A stretch of DNA of 64,000 nucleotides from Uliginosibacterium flavum. GTDB lineage: Bacteria > Pseudomonadota > Gammaproteobacteria > Burkholderiales > Rhodocyclaceae. A program made the translations under genes and the position numbers. Of this stretch, positions 26,833-35,050 are shown one piece after another; the first letter of the stretch is position 1, and each line of letters begins with the position of its first letter. The stretch is from positions 62,001-126,000 of the forward strand of contig NZ_JBEWZI010000004.1 in NCBI RefSeq assembly GCF_040566545.1, given 5' to 3'. The notes under the pieces were generated by a model. That model saw only the letters and a program-made list of their open reading frames with translations, did not search any database and was not told where the DNA came from.

Positions 26833-27846
26833 TTATGCCTTTGCACTAACTTGCAGCTGCGCTGCACCGGGGTAGAAACAGGCCACCGCCTGTGCGGCTT
26901 GTGCGCGCAGCGCGGGCACGGTTTGCTCGCAGCCCGCAGCCGCACGTGTGCAGCGCTCGCGAAAGGCGCAGCCCGCAGGCAAGTGCGCCAGATCGGGCGG
27001 CGCGCCGGCGATACCTGTGATGCGCTGGCCGCGCATCGAGCCGTGGATGGTCGAAGCCATCAGGGCTTGCGTGTAGGGATGTTGTGGTGCGCGCAGCACT
27101 TCGCTGGCGCTGCCGATCTCGACAATGCGGCCGGCGTACATCACGGCGATGCGGTCGCAGATTTCAGCGGCCACGCCCAGATCGTGGGTCACGAAAATGG
27201 CGCTGGTGCCCATCTTCTGCTGCAGCTCACGGAGGAGCAGCAGCACCTGGATCTGCACCGTGGCGTCGAGTGCCGTGGTCGGCTCGTCAGCAAGGATCAG
27301 CTTCGGCTTGCACGACAAGGCCAACGCGATCATGGCGCGCTGGCGCATGCCGCCGGACATCTCGTGCGGGTAGCTTTTGAGGCGCTCGGCGGCCGAGGGG
27401 ATATTCACCAGTTCAAGGTATTCCTGCGCCTGTGCGCGGGCCTCGCTGCGTGTGGCATTCGTGTGGCGGCGGATCGCTTCTTCGATCTGCTGACCGATGG
27501 TATAGACCGGGTCCAGCGCGAGCGAGGGGTCCTGAAAGATCATCGCCGTGGTGCCGCCGCGATAGTCGCTGAGCAGGCTGCGCGAGAGCGCCATGATGTT
27601 GCGCCCGCCGACGATGATGCTGCCGTCGATAGTCGTGCGGTCTTCGGGCAGCAGCTTCATCAGCGCGCGCAAGGTGACGCTCTTGCCGCTGCCGGATTCG
27701 CCGATCAGGCCCAGCACCTCGCCGGGAGCGATGTCGAAGCTCACACCGTTGACGGCGCTCACTTCGCCCTGCGCGCTGCGAAAGCGCACGGTCAGATCGC
27801 GCACCGAGGCGAGGACGGTGTGCTGTGGGTCGAGTAGTGCGCTCAT
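26833..27846 (-). CDS. Dipeptide/oligopeptide ABC transporter ATPase (DppD type)
   Basis: 337 residues from the ATG at 27846, overlapping the previous stop (ATGA). Walker A is GESGSGKS (about 46-53), the signature MSGGMRQRAMIALAL and Walker B LILADEPTTALD. The C-terminal Cys-rich segment (GCAFRERCTRAAAGC) is the oligopeptide/dipeptide ABC C-terminal domain that can bind an Fe-S cluster. It pairs with the DppF-like ATPase encoded just upstream. Confidence 0.93.
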   Translation of the reverse strand: MSALLDPQHTVLASVRDLTVRFRSAQGEVSAVNGVSFDIAPGEVLGLIGESGSGKSVTLRALMKLLPEDRTTIDGSIIVGGRNIMALSRSLLSDYRGGTTAMIFQDPSLALDPVYTIGQQIEEAIRRHTNATRSEARAQAQEYLELVNIPSAAERLKSYPHEMSGGMRQRAMIALALSCKPKLILADEPTTALDATVQIQVLLLLRELQQKMGTSAIFVTHDLGVAAEICDRIAVMYAGRIVEIGSASEVLRAPQHPYTQALMASTIHGSMRGQRITGIAGAPPDLAHLPAGCAFRERCTRAAAGCEQTVPALRAQAAQAVACFYPGAAQLQVSAKA

Positions 27847-28883
27847 GCTGCGGGACTTTCGCTGTGACCGGACTGCGGCACCAGCATGTGGCAGGCCGCG
27901 CGGTGGGGGTTGGTCTGGATGTCGCCTGACGACAGCCCCGCCAACGAAGACAGCTGCGGCTCGGCCTCGCCGCAGATCGCCTGTGCATGCGGGCAACGCG
28001 TGCGGAAGCGGCAGCCCGAGGGCGGGTCGATGGGGCTGGGTGGATCGCCGGTTATCGGTGCGCTCAGCGTGCGCTGCGCGGGGTCCATGCTGGGCATGGA
28101 GGCGAGCAAAGCGCGCGTGTAGGGATGTGCCGGGTTTTCGTACAGCGATTGCGCTGGGCCGATCTCGACGATCTTGCCAAGGTACATGACCAGCACCACA
28201 TCGCTGATGTACTGCACGACGTTGAGGTCGTGCGAGATGAAGAGGTAGCTGAGGCCGAATTCTTCCTTGAGGTCGCGCAGCAGGTTGAGCACCTGGATCT
28301 CGACCGACTTGTCGAGCGCCGACACGGACTCGTCGAACAGCACGACCTCGGGCGACAGGGCCAGCGCACGTGCGATGTTGACGCGCTGCCGCTGGCCGCC
28401 GGAGACCTCGTGCGGATAGCGCGAGGCGAAGCGCGCCGGGTCGAGACCAACGCGCGACAGCAGCTTGTGGGCGCGCTCGCGTGCTTCGCTGCGCGGGGTG
28501 CCGTGCACCAGCGGGCCGAACATGATGGCGTCTTCAATGCTCATGCGCGGGTTGAGCGAGGCATAGGAATCCTGAAACACCATCTGCATCTTGCGGCGCA
28601 GGGCCTTGAGTTGCGCGGCGTCCTGCTGCAGCTCGACGCCAGCAATCCGCACCGTGCCGCCATCGGCCGGGATCAGGCCCATCAAGAGGCGTGCGAGGGT
28701 GGACTTACCGCAGCCGGATTCACCGACGATGCCCAGCGTCTGCCCGGCAGCGAGTTCGAATGAGATGTCGGACACCGCATGCACCACGCGCGGCTTCTCG
28801 CCCCAGCGTTTCTGGCGCGTCTTGAACTGCTTGCGCAGGCCACTGACCTCGACAACATTGGTCGTGTTCGGTGAGGGATTCAT
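27843..28883 (-). CDS. Dipeptide/oligopeptide ABC transporter ATPase (DppF type)
   Basis: 346 residues from the ATG at 28883, which overlaps the permease stop. Walker A is GESGCGKST, the signature VSGGQRQRVNIARAL and Walker B VVLFDESVSALD. Note Ser in place of the usual Pro after Glu. The C-terminal GCRFRTRCPHAQAIC is the Cys-rich oligopeptide ABC tail. It is the second ATPase of the importer. Confidence 0.93.
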   Translation of the reverse strand: MNPSPNTTNVVEVSGLRKQFKTRQKRWGEKPRVVHAVSDISFELAAGQTLGIVGESGCGKSTLARLLMGLIPADGGTVRIAGVELQQDAAQLKALRRKMQMVFQDSYASLNPRMSIEDAIMFGPLVHGTPRSEARERAHKLLSRVGLDPARFASRYPHEVSGGQRQRVNIARALALSPEVVLFDESVSALDKSVEIQVLNLLRDLKEEFGLSYLFISHDLNVVQYISDVVLVMYLGKIVEIGPAQSLYENPAHPYTRALLASMPSMDPAQRTLSAPITGDPPSPIDPPSGCRFRTRCPHAQAICGEAEPQLSSLAGLSSGDIQTNPHRAACHMLVPQSGHSESPAA

Positions 28884-29734
28884 TTCACCTCCATGGCGCT
28901 GCGCAGGCCGTCGGCCAGCAGGTTGAAGCACAGAGAGACGGCGAAGATCAGCATGCCCGGCAGCGCTGCCAGCAGTGGCTGCGAGTAGATCGCGTTGCGC
29001 AGGGTATTGAGCATCAGACCCCACTCCGGTATGGGCGGCTTTGCGCCGAGGCCGATGAAGGAGAGACCCGCGGCCATGATGATCGACACGGACAGCAGGC
29101 TGGTCGCATACACCAGCACCGGGCCGATCACGTTGCTGAGCACATGCACGCGCAGGATGGTGAAGTCGTCCGCCCCGCTGGCGCGCGCAGCCTCGATGAA
29201 GTCCAGCGAACGTACCTGTGTCGTGGCGCTTTCGGCCACGCGCAGAATCGGCGGTACCAGCACGATGGTCAGCGCCAGCAAGGTGTTGGCGAGGCCCGCG
29301 CCGAGCGCACCGGCAATCGCCACGGCCAGCAGCACTGAGGGGAAGGCGAACAGCACATCGGTGATCCGCATGATCAGCGCATTGATTCGCCCGCCCGAAA
29401 AGCCCGCTAGCATGCCCAGCGAACCGCCGATGAGGAGCGCGAGGCCGACCGGCACCGTGCCCATCAGCAGGGTGGTGCGGCCGCCGTAGAGCAGGCGCGT
29501 GAGCATGTCGCGGCCGAGCTCGTCGGTACCCAGCAGGTGGCCTTCGGTGCCGACCGGCTTGAGGCGTTTGAGCACACTGCCGACGGAAGGATCACCCGGC
29601 GCAAGCCAGGGCGCGAAGATGGCGCCGAGCAGGATCAGCACGAGGATGGCGAGGCAGATCATGGACAGCGGATCGCGCGCAAGTTTGAGCAGCACGCGCG
29701 ACCAGTAGCCCTGGGTCTGGATGGTTGTTGTCAT
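28880..29734 (-). CDS. Dipeptide/oligopeptide ABC transporter permease (DppC type)
   Basis: 284 residues from the ATG at 29734, overlapping the DppB-like stop. It has an N-terminal OppC-like segment with one membrane helix (about 24-46), a periplasmic stretch with HLLGTDELGRDMLTRLLYG, five further helices and an EAA loop near FIEAARASGADDFTILRVHV. It forms the channel with the DppB-like protein. Confidence 0.93.
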   Translation of the reverse strand: MTTTIQTQGYWSRVLLKLARDPLSMICLAILVLILLGAIFAPWLAPGDPSVGSVLKRLKPVGTEGHLLGTDELGRDMLTRLLYGGRTTLLMGTVPVGLALLIGGSLGMLAGFSGGRINALIMRITDVLFAFPSVLLAVAIAGALGAGLANTLLALTIVLVPPILRVAESATTQVRSLDFIEAARASGADDFTILRVHVLSNVIGPVLVYATSLLSVSIIMAAGLSFIGLGAKPPIPEWGLMLNTLRNAIYSQPLLAALPGMLIFAVSLCFNLLADGLRSAMEVK

Positions 29735-30672
29735 GAGCGGCTGATCCTCGGGTCGAACAGCGGCTGCAGCATGTCGACCAGCAGATTGAGCAGGACGAAG
29801 AACATGGCGAGCACAAGGATGGTTCCCTGCAGCAGCGGGATGTCGCGCTGCTGGATGGCGTTGTTGAGTAGCAGCCCGGTGCCGGGCCAGGAGAAAACCG
29901 TCTCGACGAGGATGGAGCCAGCCATGAGGTAACCCAGCTGCACGCCGATCACGGCCAGCGCCGTCGGCGCGATGTTCTTGACCAGGTGGCGGAACACGGT
30001 GCGCCGCCCCATGCCCTTGGCGACGAGGCCGTTGACGAATTCGCGATTGAGGGTATCCGCCACCAGCGCGCGCACCGAGCGCATGACGATGCCGGTCGGG
30101 ATGGCCGCCAGCGTGATGGCGGGCAGGATCATGTAGCTGAAGCGGTCCCAGTTCCACAGATCGCTGGAGCCGGCGCCCATGGCGGGCAGCATGTTGAGCT
30201 TCACCGAGAAGATGGCGACCAGCACGATGCCCAGCCAGTAGTGCGGAATCGACACGCCGGAGATGGCAATGGCGGAGAGCAGGCGATCCAGCTTGGAACC
30301 GTGGGTGTAACCGCCGATAACGCCCAGCGCCGCGCCCAGGGTGAAACCGATGGAAGATGCCAGCAGCGCCAATACCAGCGAGTTACCGATGGCAGCGCCG
30401 ATCTCGGAGGCCACCGCGCGGCCGGTGCTGATCGACTGACCCAGATCTCCCTGCAGCGCACGGCTCAGCCATATCGCATATTGCACGGCGATGGGTTTGT
30501 CGAGCCCATAGCTAACCTTGACCTTCTCGATCATCTCTTGCGAAGCATCAGACGGCAGCACAGCCGAGAGCGGATCGCCGGGCGCGAGATAGACCAGCGA
30601 GAAGCACAGCGCACTGACGGCCAGCGCGATGGGCAGGGCGAAGGCAAGGCGTTTGAGGAAGTAGCTGAGCAT
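29731..30672 (-). CDS. Dipeptide/oligopeptide ABC transporter permease (DppB type)
   Basis: 313 residues from the ATG at 30672 (MLSYFLKRLAFALPIAL, the usual DppB start). It has six helices, APGDP near residue 30 and the EAA-like loop FVNGLVAKGMGRRTVFRHLV. A 91-base gap separates it from the binding-protein gene upstream. Confidence 0.93.
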   Translation of the reverse strand: MLSYFLKRLAFALPIALAVSALCFSLVYLAPGDPLSAVLPSDASQEMIEKVKVSYGLDKPIAVQYAIWLSRALQGDLGQSISTGRAVASEIGAAIGNSLVLALLASSIGFTLGAALGVIGGYTHGSKLDRLLSAIAISGVSIPHYWLGIVLVAIFSVKLNMLPAMGAGSSDLWNWDRFSYMILPAITLAAIPTGIVMRSVRALVADTLNREFVNGLVAKGMGRRTVFRHLVKNIAPTALAVIGVQLGYLMAGSILVETVFSWPGTGLLLNNAIQQRDIPLLQGTILVLAMFFVLLNLLVDMLQPLFDPRISRS

Positions 30673-30763
30673 GGAGGCTTGATTATTTATGACATAGAGA
30701 CAGGATGGATTCGCGAGCCAACCCACCGCTTTTTATATCAGCGGTGAGTTGTCGCAGCCCCCC

Positions 30764-32407
30764 CTACTCCATGGTGATTGGCGAGAAATCCACATACCAG
30801 TTGTGCGGCGGTACAAAGCCCTTCACTTTCTTCGTCATCGCACGCGGAGCCACATCGTGCGCCACGAACAGGAACAGCGCGTCATTGACGAATTTTTCGT
30901 GTGCCTTGGCGACGAGAGCGGTCTGCGCTTCCGGGTTGAACTCGGTGCGGATGGCATCGAAGATCTTGTCCATCTCCGGGTCGCTGTAGTAGCCCCAGTT
31001 GGTGCCCTTGGGGGGCATCAGGCCGCTATCCACATGGCGTATCAGCGCGGTGAAGGGGTCCTGGCTGAAGTAGGAGCTGTTGGTGGTTGTTGCGCCCTTA
31101 GTGCCGGGGTCCTTGGCTCCGGCACGCCAGTTGGCGAGCAGCGCGTTCCAGTCACGCACATCGAACTCCACCTGGATACCAATTTCTGCAAGGTTCTGCT
31201 GGATCAGCTCGTTCATCAGCATGGGCTGCATCTGGCCGCCACCGTTGGGCGAGATGATGGACTTGATCTTGAGCGGCTTCTCTTTCGAGTACCCGGCCTG
31301 CGCCATCAGCGCCCTGGCCGCAGCGGGGTCGTACTTCACGTCGAAGCTCGGCTTGCCGAACCAGGCGCTGGCGGTTGGCACCATGCCCTTGGCTGGCGAC
31401 ATCATGCCGCCCAGCAGTGCTTTCATGCCCTCGCGGTCAATGGCCAGGTTGGCCGCCTTGCGGATGCGGATGTCATTCCAGGGAGAGCCTTCCACGCGTG
31501 AGAGGTGCCACGGCCACACATGCGGATAAACGTTGCTGACAATGTTGAAGCCTGCGCCCTTTAGGCTTTCGATGCCATCGGGCGGCGGCGTTTCGATCCA
31601 GTCGACCTGACCGGAGCGCAGCGCGGCAACGCGGGCCGAGGCGTCAGGCACGGGCAGCAGCACCATGGAGTCGAGCTTGGGCACGCGCTTGGCATCCCAG
31701 TAGCCGGTGTTCTTCACCAGCACGGCGCGCTCGCGCGGGGTGTAGGTCTGCAGCTTCCACGGGCCGGTACCGGACGCCTTGGGCAGGAAGACATCCCAGC
31801 TCTTGCCGACGGCATTCCACTGCGCCGGGCTGGACATCACGATCCAGAGAATCTTGTAGGGCAACAGGGCATCGACTTCGGTGGTGGTGAATTCCACCGT
31901 CAGGTCGTCAATCGCCTTGACGCTCTTCACCGTAGGGATGCGGCCACGGCCCTGAGCCGCTTGCTTGGGGTCGTATTGCTCGGCCTTGTCGTTGAGGATC
32001 TTCTCGTAGTTCCACACCACGGCCTGCGCATTGAAAGCTGAGCCATCGTGGAACTTGACGCCGGGGCGCAGCTTGAAGACCCAGCGCAGCTTGTCCTTGG
32101 GGTCCACCGCCCATTCGGTAGCCAGCGCCGGGATCAGCGTCACCGGCTTGGTCGAGCTGGAGAGGTCGAAGCCGATCAGCGCTTCGAACACGGTGTAACC
32201 CATGAAGCGCATTCCCTCGCTGCCCTGATCGGTCTGGCCGTTGGGCAAGGGGATATCGGATGTAGTCATGGCGACGCGTAGGGTGCCGGCGGCGTGGGCA
32301 GCGCCCATCGCGCAGCCGAGTGCGGCAGCGAGTGCCACGCTGCGCAACAGCCGGGGGGTAAATGCGCGCTGGCGGAAAAGGGAGGTGATGGATGAAGCAA
32401 TGTGCAT
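30764..32407 (-). CDS. Dipeptide/nickel-type ABC substrate-binding protein (family 5)
   Basis: 547 residues with a long signal peptide ending in AAHAAG. Family 5 features include LRPGVKFHDGSAFNAQAVVWN (about 115-135) and the C-terminal lobe with DIRIRKAANLAIDREGM. These proteins bind peptides, nickel chelates, opines or sugars. The neighbouring amidohydrolase cluster suggests an amide or peptide-like ligand. It is first gene of the leftward operon SBP-B-C-F-D-racemase homologue. No strong promoter was picked out in the 271-base gap to the RpiR gene. Confidence 0.9.
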   Translation of the reverse strand: MHIASSITSLFRQRAFTPRLLRSVALAAALGCAMGAAHAAGTLRVAMTTSDIPLPNGQTDQGSEGMRFMGYTVFEALIGFDLSSSTKPVTLIPALATEWAVDPKDKLRWVFKLRPGVKFHDGSAFNAQAVVWNYEKILNDKAEQYDPKQAAQGRGRIPTVKSVKAIDDLTVEFTTTEVDALLPYKILWIVMSSPAQWNAVGKSWDVFLPKASGTGPWKLQTYTPRERAVLVKNTGYWDAKRVPKLDSMVLLPVPDASARVAALRSGQVDWIETPPPDGIESLKGAGFNIVSNVYPHVWPWHLSRVEGSPWNDIRIRKAANLAIDREGMKALLGGMMSPAKGMVPTASAWFGKPSFDVKYDPAAARALMAQAGYSKEKPLKIKSIISPNGGGQMQPMLMNELIQQNLAEIGIQVEFDVRDWNALLANWRAGAKDPGTKGATTTNSSYFSQDPFTALIRHVDSGLMPPKGTNWGYYSDPEMDKIFDAIRTEFNPEAQTALVAKAHEKFVNDALFLFVAHDVAPRAMTKKVKGFVPPHNWYVDFSPITME

Positions 32408-32678
32408 GGCAGACCTCGTGGCGGAAGAGAAACCGGAGCGTCCCGGGATGCCAGAGATAAGCCGCTTTCATGCCTAAAATGAAGTGAAAAAATATTTTCA
32501 CGCATGAGGCTCACCTTGCCGCTCGCGAGGCGCTTAGCTGCGGGCTATGCACGGTAGGCGTTCAGGGTGATGATCAGGCAATCGTCACGGATAACGTGAC
32601 GATGCGTGGCAGGGGTTTGTCGTGTCACGGCTGTCGCGCCCCGCTTGAGTGCGCGGAAGGCTTTATCAGGGTGCGTGC

Positions 32679-33521
32679 CTACATCTCGCCAAACGCATCG
32701 TGTTCGGCTTCGATTGCTGTCAGGCGGTCACGGCCGCTGGCGCCAGATATTTCCATGACGCGATTGGCCAGCAGGTGGCACAGGGCGATCACAGCAGCAT
32801 GGTTGTCGAGCGGCCCTGGCGCCGTGCAGGCGCAACGGAGGTGCCAAGCAACCTCCTTGTGCTCGGCAAGTGCTTCATCGGTGATGTAGAGCACTGGAGC
32901 GCCGGTGGCGACGGCTTGATTGACGATGTCGCGCAGGCGCGCCGGGCGGCGGCGCAGACCGAATATAACCACCAGATCCTGCGGCGTGATACTGGCGAGG
33001 TACTCGCCCAGCGTGTCGCCTGCGTTGGGAACAACATGGATGTCTTCCTTGACCTGAAAGATCTGCCAGCGGAAGTAGCTGGCCACGGCATGGCTGCTTC
33101 GAAAGCCGGTCACCCACACTTTGCGCGCCGACAGCAGAGCCTGCGCAATGGCGGCCACCTGTGGCTCGCTGAGTCTCGCGAAAGTTCGCCGCAGATTATC
33201 CTGCCCTTGCTCGGCATGCGCTTCGAAGAGCTTCTCGATGCCCACGGCACGGTCGGCGAGAAACAGCGGCGAGCCGGTCTGCTTCTCCTCGCGCACCTGC
33301 CGCCGAGCTTCGTCGTAGTTCTGATAATTGAGGCGCTTGATGAGGCGCGTCACGGTGGCGTTCGACACGCCTGCCAGCCGGGCCAACTCGGAGGCCGAGT
33401 AACTGGCCAGTTCGCCGGGAAAGTCGAGCATGAACTCGGCAAGCTTGCGCTCGGTGGGGTGCAGCCTCGGCAGGCTGTCGCGCACGCGGGCAAGGAAGGA
33501 TTGCGCGGTAGTGCTGTTCAT
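32679..33521 (-). CDS. RpiR-family regulator (HTH plus SIS)
   Basis: 280 residues from the ATG at 33521. The N-terminal HTH (about 1-75) contains YSASELARLAGVSNATVTRL. The SIS domain (about 120-260) includes ARKVWVTGFRSSHAVASYF and APVLYITDEALAEHKEVA. SIS domains bind phosphosugars in many members, but RpiR proteins next to dipeptide-type transporters often control amino-acid or opine use. It is transcribed toward the SBP gene and is a likely regulator of that operon. Confidence 0.85.
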   Translation of the reverse strand: MNSTTAQSFLARVRDSLPRLHPTERKLAEFMLDFPGELASYSASELARLAGVSNATVTRLIKRLNYQNYDEARRQVREEKQTGSPLFLADRAVGIEKLFEAHAEQGQDNLRRTFARLSEPQVAAIAQALLSARKVWVTGFRSSHAVASYFRWQIFQVKEDIHVVPNAGDTLGEYLASITPQDLVVIFGLRRRPARLRDIVNQAVATGAPVLYITDEALAEHKEVAWHLRCACTAPGPLDNHAAVIALCHLLANRVMEISGASGRDRLTAIEAEHDAFGEM

Positions 33522-33831
33522 GGTGAGTATCGGCAAGGATGGTTGGGGATTCCTGAAGGCACCAAAACTCCGGCGCCACACAGAAACACTGCTCGACCAG
33601 CATCACATCGTTCTAAGAGGATGTCCGATATCAAAGGGCCGTCGGCATGGAATCGCATGGCCCCAATTTATCATCAATCCTGCATCGAAGCAGTGCGCCT
33701 CTGGCTGGATCGAACTTCGTTCCTCACCATAAAGCAAAGTCTGCTTTGCCTTCAAAACAGCCTGAAGATGTCATAGAGCCGAACGGCAGCAATGGCCGAG
33801 CTGCGCTCACTCGCCACTTGTCCTGAAGGAT
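33522..33831. other. Gap upstream of rpiR
   Basis: I see no gene. The region holds the leader of the RpiR gene and decayed intergenic sequence up to the interspersed repeat at 33832. Confidence 0.4.
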
Positions 33832-33891
33832 CGCTCCACTCAAAAACCTGCCGCAGAGTTGTCGAGATGACGAATGTCTCTTGTGGGTCGA
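33832..33891 (+). repeat. Interspersed repeat, copy 2
   Basis: This plus-strand copy of the element is at 11553-11616 (minus) as well. Common blocks are AAACCTGCCGCAGAG and CGAATGTCTCTTGTGGG. The two inverted copies bracket the whole island-plus-catabolic segment. The region 33892-34162 to the right has no gene that I can see and is AT-rich. Confidence 0.75.
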
Positions 33892-34162
33892 GAGGGTGGC
33901 TGTCGCCTGAAAAAATGGATTCTTCAGGTTCGACTATCTATGGCCAGAAGAAATTTCCGCTCCAACCAATGTACGTTTGATTGCGATCCAACTCCACCGA
34001 GGGTAGTTCGGCCCCCCTTCCATGCAAAATTTTATAAGCCAATCAAATTTGGACCTTAACAAACTCATTTCACTACTTTTTTGCAACCAAATTAAACATA
34101 GAAAAAACACGAATAGACTATGCAAATCGGTGATCCGTGCTTGCGTCTTTCTCCCGTTTTTG

Positions 34163-34930
34163 TTAGCCAGCGCTGCGCTTGTATTGTTTGGCATGGGCAT
34201 TACGCCCTGCTTGCAACTGCCGCTGTGGGCCAACGCGTGCGTAGCTCTGGCGAAGCTCGATGCCTTCTTTCTGGGCGGCCTCAACCAGTTTCTCGCGCGC
34301 GGTGTTGAGCAGGCGCGAGTCCGTCGGGTGAGCCACTGCCTTCTCCTGCACGGTGGTATCCACGATGATCTTCTCGAAGCTTTGGCGTTTGAGCGCGCCA
34401 GATCGCTTGCCTGCTTCGATGGTTTCGGTCAGCAGCCATTCGCAACCGGCTTCACCAACGCGTTTGCGCCAGCGCGTCAGGCTTGTCGGATGGCAGGGAA
34501 GCGCATGGCGAAAGAACACTTCGCCACAAAAGTGCTGCCAGTACGGATTCTCGCACCAGCGCGCGACGATCTCTTCGTCAGACAGGGTAAAGCAGTGCTT
34601 GAGGTAGGTGAGTCCGGCCATCAGCCGCGTTGGCAAGGGCGGCTGACCCGCACCCTCTGCATGAATCGCGCCGAACTCCCGCTCGAAAACAGGCCAATCA
34701 ATCAAGCTCGCCAGTCGGACCAGTTCGTGGCGCGAATCGATCAGATTCTCCAGACGCATCCGGAACAGATCTTCTTGGGGGACGGCTTCTTGGCGTTTGG
34801 GCTTCATCGCAGCTCGCTTGGTTTGCAAGAAAACGCGGCGCCAGAATTTAAAATCTGGCAAACCAACAGCCCGCATTATCTCATTCAAACCTAGATGCAG
34901 TAGGGGTTACAAGGATATTTCATGGGCGAC
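34163..34930 (-). mobile_element. IS5-like element, copy 1, 3'-truncated
   Basis: The transposase frame (34163-34888, 241 residues) has the DUF772-type N-terminal region (LVRLASLIDWPVFEREF, LTYLKHCFTLSDEEIVARW) and the first part of the DDE domain (IIVDTTVQEKAVAHPTDS with its Asp). It breaks off after AGRNAHAKQYKR, so the rest of the catalytic domain and the outer IS end are lost. The right end, GGGCGACTA at about 34924-34932, is conserved with copy 2 at 48880. Orientation is leftward, away from the sugar island. Confidence 0.85.
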
Positions 34931-35000
34931 TACTTCCCAAGGGCTCCGCTTGCTCGGCTCACCCCGAAAGTCCGCAGGAGTGTGCCCATGCCGGGCGCAC

Positions 35001-35034
35001 AAAAAACCCGCCAGTGAAACACTGGCGGGTTTTA
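35001..35034. terminator. Rho-independent terminator of the xyl operon
   Basis: AACCCGCCAGTG pairs with CACTGGCGGGTT around AAA, a 12-bp perfect stem. A run of A before it gives a T run on the minus strand, so it ends the leftward xylB-xylA-GH43-SBP transcript 16 bases after the last stop. Confidence 0.9.
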
Positions 35035-35050
35035 TCTGAGGTGCTGAAAT

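Noticed and set aside
33934..34284. 116-residue leftward frame next to IS copy 1
   Set aside because: It overlaps the IS out of frame, and its composition is unlike any protein family I recognise; treated as chance.
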